Shown here: positions 6,256 to 6,910 of the stretch, piece by piece | How the letters are laid out: every line of letters starts with the position of its first letter | Numbering within the stretch: position 1 is the stretch's first letter | DNA from: CAVTZP01 sp964456815 | GTDB lineage: Bacteria; Chloroflexota; Dehalococcoidia; Dehalococcoidales; BS750m-G39 | DNA length: 6,910 nt | Direction: 5' to 3' | Assembly (NCBI GenBank): GCA_964456815.1 | Contig: CAYWCO010000062.1 | Span: 1-6,910 of the forward strand | Translations under genes and position numbers: made by a program | The notes under the pieces: generated by a model | Databases searched by the model: none | What the model saw: the letters and a program-made list of their open reading frames with translations, nothing else | What the model was told of the DNA's origin: nothing

Positions 6256-6284
6256 ATTGTAACTTGGAGGCGGGGTCGTGTCAA
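6256..6284 (-). promoter_or_regulatory. Promoter of the riboswitch-CDF-regulator operon
   Basis: On the minus strand TTGACA (6284-6279) is followed by a 17-bp spacer and TACAAT (6261-6256), one mismatch from consensus. The start site would be near 6249, only a couple of bases before the aptamer's P1 helix. That placement supports both the promoter and riboswitch calls. Confidence 0.87.
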
Positions 6285-6292
6285 GCCTGCTA

Positions 6293-6322
6293 TTGTGTTG
6301 CTCACGGAGCTTGGCATATAAT
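6293..6322 (+). promoter_or_regulatory. Candidate divergent promoter of the MocA-like gene
   Basis: A perfect TATAAT lies at 6317-6322 with TTGTGT (6293-6298) 18 bp upstream, a fair -35 box. The -10 overlaps the first ATG (6321), so transcripts would begin near 6329-6330, at the second in-frame ATG. If this promoter is used, the mRNA is leaderless. It stands back to back with the riboswitch promoter. Confidence 0.4.
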
Positions 6323-6908
6323 GCAGCCGATGCTATCAGCAATATTACTGGCTGCCGGCGAGTCCAAGCGCATGGGCGAGCTAAAGCAACTGATGCCCCT
6401 GGGTAAAAGCACCATTGTCGGGCAAGCCATTGATAACCTGCTGGATTCGGGGGTGGATGAGATTATCGTGGTGCTGGGGCATAAAGCCGAGGAAATAAGA
6501 AAGACGATAGTCACCAAGCCGGTAAAAATAATTGTCAATCCGTATTACCAGCAGGGGATGAGCGCCTCGATAATAGCCGGGCTCATTCTGGTTTCAAGCC
6601 AGGCTCAAGCGGTTATGCTTACCCTGGGCGACCAGCCTCTGGTGGACAGCCAGACCATCAAGCGGCTAACAACCGAATTTTATAACCAAGATAAGGGTAT
6701 TGCCGTCCCGACCTATAAGGGTGAGCGGGGACACCCGGTCATCTTTGCCATCAAGTACAAACCGGAGCTGCTTGAGCTAAAGGGTGATATCGGGGGCAGA
6801 GAGATAATCAAGCGCCACCCCGACGACGTCCTTGAGGTAGCCGTTGACTCCGAGAGCGTCATCACCGATATTGACACCAGAGAGGACTACCCACCCACCA
6901 CCCTTTAA
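6321..6908 (+). CDS. MocA/YgfJ-like nucleotidyltransferase (probable molybdenum cofactor cytidylyltransferase)
   Basis: The product is a cytoplasmic NTP-transferase of the MobA-like fold. The MocA/YgfJ branch transfers CMP to molybdopterin or serves maturation of molybdenum hydroxylases. Numbered from the ATG at 6330, it shows the nucleotide loop LAAGESKRMG (7-16) with the following LKQLMPLG, VVLGH (47-51), the metal-binding GDQPLVD (100-106), GERGHP (131-136) and the closing DIDTREDY (180-187). At 195 residues (192 from 6330) it is complete and of normal length. Two starts are possible: 6321, with GGAG 11 nt upstream, or 6330, giving the family-typical MLSAILLAAG and perhaps a leaderless message. 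The frame also extends left to a TTG at 6264, but that runs over the opposing promoter and is unlikely. The exact nucleotide and acceptor cannot be fixed from sequence; other small sugar or cofactor nucleotidyltransferases are alternatives. Confidence 0.88.
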   Translation: MQPMLSAILLAAGESKRMGELKQLMPLGKSTIVGQAIDNLLDSGVDEIIVVLGHKAEEIRKTIVTKPVKIIVNPYYQQGMSASIIAGLILVSSQAQAVMLTLGDQPLVDSQTIKRLTTEFYNQDKGIAVPTYKGERGHPVIFAIKYKPELLELKGDIGGREIIKRHPDDVLEVAVDSESVITDIDTREDYPPTTL

Positions 6909-6910
6909 CT

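Overview
The window reads as chromosomal DNA of an anaerobic bacterium. My best guess is Chloroflexota (Dehalococcoidia-like): cobalamin is made by the early-cobalt (anaerobic) route, the regulator resembles archaeal proteins, and the last gene belongs to the molybdenum-hydroxylase maturation family. The lineage is inference and not proven by anything here.

Positions 1-3470 hold a minus-strand cobalamin operon, read from right to left: a CbiX-CbiC fusion (cobaltochelatase plus precorrin-8X methylmutase), CbiD (C1 methyltransferase), a CbiE-CbiT fusion (C5/C15 methylation and decarboxylation), and possibly the first codons of a further gene at the left edge. Genes overlap by 8 and 14 bp. A near-consensus promoter (TTGACA, 17 bp, TATACT) sits just upstream, and a perfect 9-2-9 palindrome covers its -35 box. 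I see no cobalamin riboswitch in the short leader, so control is probably by a DNA-binding repressor or activator.

Positions 3471-4414 hold an intergenic stretch with a strong plus-strand hairpin terminator, then a plus-strand gene for a membrane-anchored coiled-coil protein with a transglutaminase-like C-terminus. Its N-terminus is built from three near-identical 24-bp direct repeats.

Positions 4415-6284 hold a minus-strand metal-efflux operon. It has a strong promoter, a NiCo (czcD-type) riboswitch whose aptamer overlaps an intrinsic terminator, a cation diffusion facilitator (CDF) transporter, and a winged-helix regulator with a long effector domain. The riboswitch was recognised by its motifs and four-helix layout. 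It predicts that free Co2+ or Ni2+ lets transcription proceed into the efflux gene.

Positions 6321-6908 hold a divergent plus-strand MocA-like nucleotidyltransferase gene. The unifying theme is cobalt: one operon spends it on corrin synthesis, and the other appears to sense and export the excess.
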